DNA of 64,000 nucleotides, from the NCBI GenBank assembly GCA_018350325.1, contig JAEVLN010000008.1, forward strand, positions 186,001 through 250,000. The letters are read 5' to 3'. Shown here one piece after another: positions 62,593 to 64,000 of this stretch. The stretch's first letter is position 1, and each line of letters starts with the position of its first letter. Position numbers and translations under genes: made by a program. The notes below the pieces were generated by a model. It made no database searches. It was given only the letters and a program-made list of their open reading frames with translations, and was not told the origin of the DNA. The stretch comes from Globodera rostochiensis. Taxonomy: Eukaryota; Nematoda; Chromadorea; Rhabditida; Heteroderidae.

Positions 62593-64000
62593 ATGGTACC
62601 TTCGCCATCGCTTTACACCCTATTTTTCTTCAGTTTATTTTCTTTTTTGGCTTCAAACGTTTGGGGAAATGTGCAGCAACAAAATGCCACCAAAAGGCGT
62701 CTGAAAGTGCTGGTATATTCGCCCACATTGGGCTGGAGTCACATGCAATTTATGGGCGCGGTGGCGGACACTTTGGTCGAGGCGGGCCATGACGTGGTAA
62801 TTCCCAACTTTTAATTTTGCTCCTTAAAATTTAAATCGAAAATTGGCCAATTTGTCTAAGCCAAAATTGCCCAACTCAATTTGTTGTTGTTTTTTTGTTG
62901 CAATTTCAGCACTTTTTGCGCGTTTTGATGAACAAACGGGCCGAGGCATTGCCGAAAGAAGTGTTTAATGTGACAAATTTCCATAATTTTGTGCCCGGCT
63001 TTGTGCAAAAGGGCGACTTTGACATCAACAAAATTGAATCATTTAAAGACGCATTCAGCGGGAAGGGTTTCCACACATTTCTCTTCCAATCGGTTAGTGT
63101 CCGAAGGGCGTGTGAATGAAGTGATCGGAATGCCAAATTTGCTTTATTTTATAGAGCATGATGACCCAATTCAACGGAATCAACGAAGCCGTTTGTCGGG
63201 GTTATTCATTCCAAATAAAACTAATTTTGTAAATGTTTTTAAAATATTTTTAAGTTTAAAAATTAAAATTGTGGAAAGAAATGAGAGATTTTTAAGCAAA
63301 TTATTATTTTTTAAACTTTTTCAGAACTCACAAATGACGTGGAGCTGATCCGTCGCCTGGAGGCTGAACACTTTGACGTGGCATTGTCTGAATTTTACAA
63401 CTTTTGCCCTTTCGCAATTTTCCATCGAATCGGTGTCAAAACCAAATTGGGCGCTTTGGCCGTGCCGTTGTTCCAATTGACCGCCCGTCGCTTTGGCATT
63501 CCCACGTTTAGCAGCTATGTGACAAGTCGGCGTTAAATATTAAACAATTTAATTATTTTTATTTTATTTATTTAAGACATGCTCACACCAATGGAAGGAG
63601 GGCAGGAAATGAACTTCTGGGAACGGTTTGCCAACTTCTACAATGACCTCTACGATTGGCTGTACCTGACGGATATGTCGGTGGACGTTGAGGTACTATT
63701 TAATAAAAGGCAAAATTAAATTTTGTTAAATTTCCATTATTTTAGGAACCAATCATCAGAGAAGCGTTTGGCCAAGACTTCCCTCCCCTCAAACAAATAG
63801 CGCAGAATGTTTCGTTACTATTTGCAAATTCGAATCAGGTTTGAAGAGGACAGCAGAATGCCAATGCCAAAACCTTTCCAATTTTCAGTTCTTCGAAATG
63901 CCGAGACCGATTTCGAACAAAATTATCAATGTCGGCGGGCTCGTGGGGATGACGACGACAAAGAATTTGGAACCGGTAAAAAGATAAAGAAAATTAAAAA
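62593..64000 (+). CDS. UDP-glucuronosyltransferase, N-terminal part (gene runs off window)
   Basis: ER-lumen enzyme family that transfers glucuronic acid or another sugar from a UDP-sugar to small lipophilic compounds (detoxification and clearance). Exons visible: 62593-62796, 62910-63092, 63155-63200, 63325-63525, 63577-63692, 63746-63838, 63889-63975 (310 codons, all in phase); the donor after 63975 points to further exons beyond the window. The signal peptide starts MVPSPSLYTLFFFSLFSFL. Family features: KVLVYSPTLGWSHMQFMGAVAD, AGHDVHFL, EHFDVALSEFYNFC, and LLFANSNQFFEMPRPIS followed by IINVGG, the usual run-up to the UDP-sugar binding half. That half and the C-terminal membrane anchor are outside the window. 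The acceptor-binding N-terminal domain is the variable one, so the substrate cannot be inferred. Confidence 0.92.

Overview
This window looks like nuclear DNA of a nematode. The genes have many short introns, and 3' splice sites sit just upstream of several start codons as expected for spliced-leader trans-splicing. There is an HNF4-type supplementary nuclear receptor, a nematode-style peptide GPCR, a close-packed two-gene unit resembling an operon, and a secretory-pathway UDP-glucuronosyltransferase. At least two introns appear to use GC donors, which I recall being common in cyst nematodes. With the many poly-G/poly-C tracts this makes a tylenchid plant parasite (Globodera or Heterodera type) my best guess, but that is inference.

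Layout. 1-4.66 kb: GC-rich dispersed repeats, one four-exon gene for an unrecognised secreted protein (1719-2831), a TA-flanked MITE-like element (3446-4123) and two strong hairpins. 4.66-23.02 kb: a tandem array of about 17 units of 1,085-1,090 bp, interrupted by a 10-N gap. 23.02-26.64 kb: a second, unrelated satellite of 149-176 bp units with a roughly 700-bp higher-order repeat, ending in an inverted and decayed fragment. 28.56-34.65 kb (minus): a complete 12-exon nuclear receptor gene of 780 codons. 34.65-54.67 kb: a 20-kb region between divergent genes, rich in homopolymer G/C tracts, polypurine blocks, microsatellites and a 43-bp minisatellite, with no convincing gene. 54.67-57.25 kb: a 13-exon GPCR (554 aa). 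57.82-60.59 kb: DPH7, the WD40 diphthine methylesterase (11 exons, 389 aa). 60.72-61.26 kb: mitochondrial ribosomal protein L32 (2 exons, 98 aa), 130 bp after DPH7 and probably in the same operon. 62.59 kb to the window end: the N-terminal 310 codons of a UDP-glucuronosyltransferase.

The gene models were built by hand: every listed exon joins the next in a consistent codon phase, and protein similarity comes from recall, not from a search. The main novelty is structural: two adjacent, differently organised satellites that meet at a sharp junction, the first made of older 146-172 bp sub-repeats. Among the genes, the secreted protein has no recognised family, and the GPCR departs from several class A landmarks.
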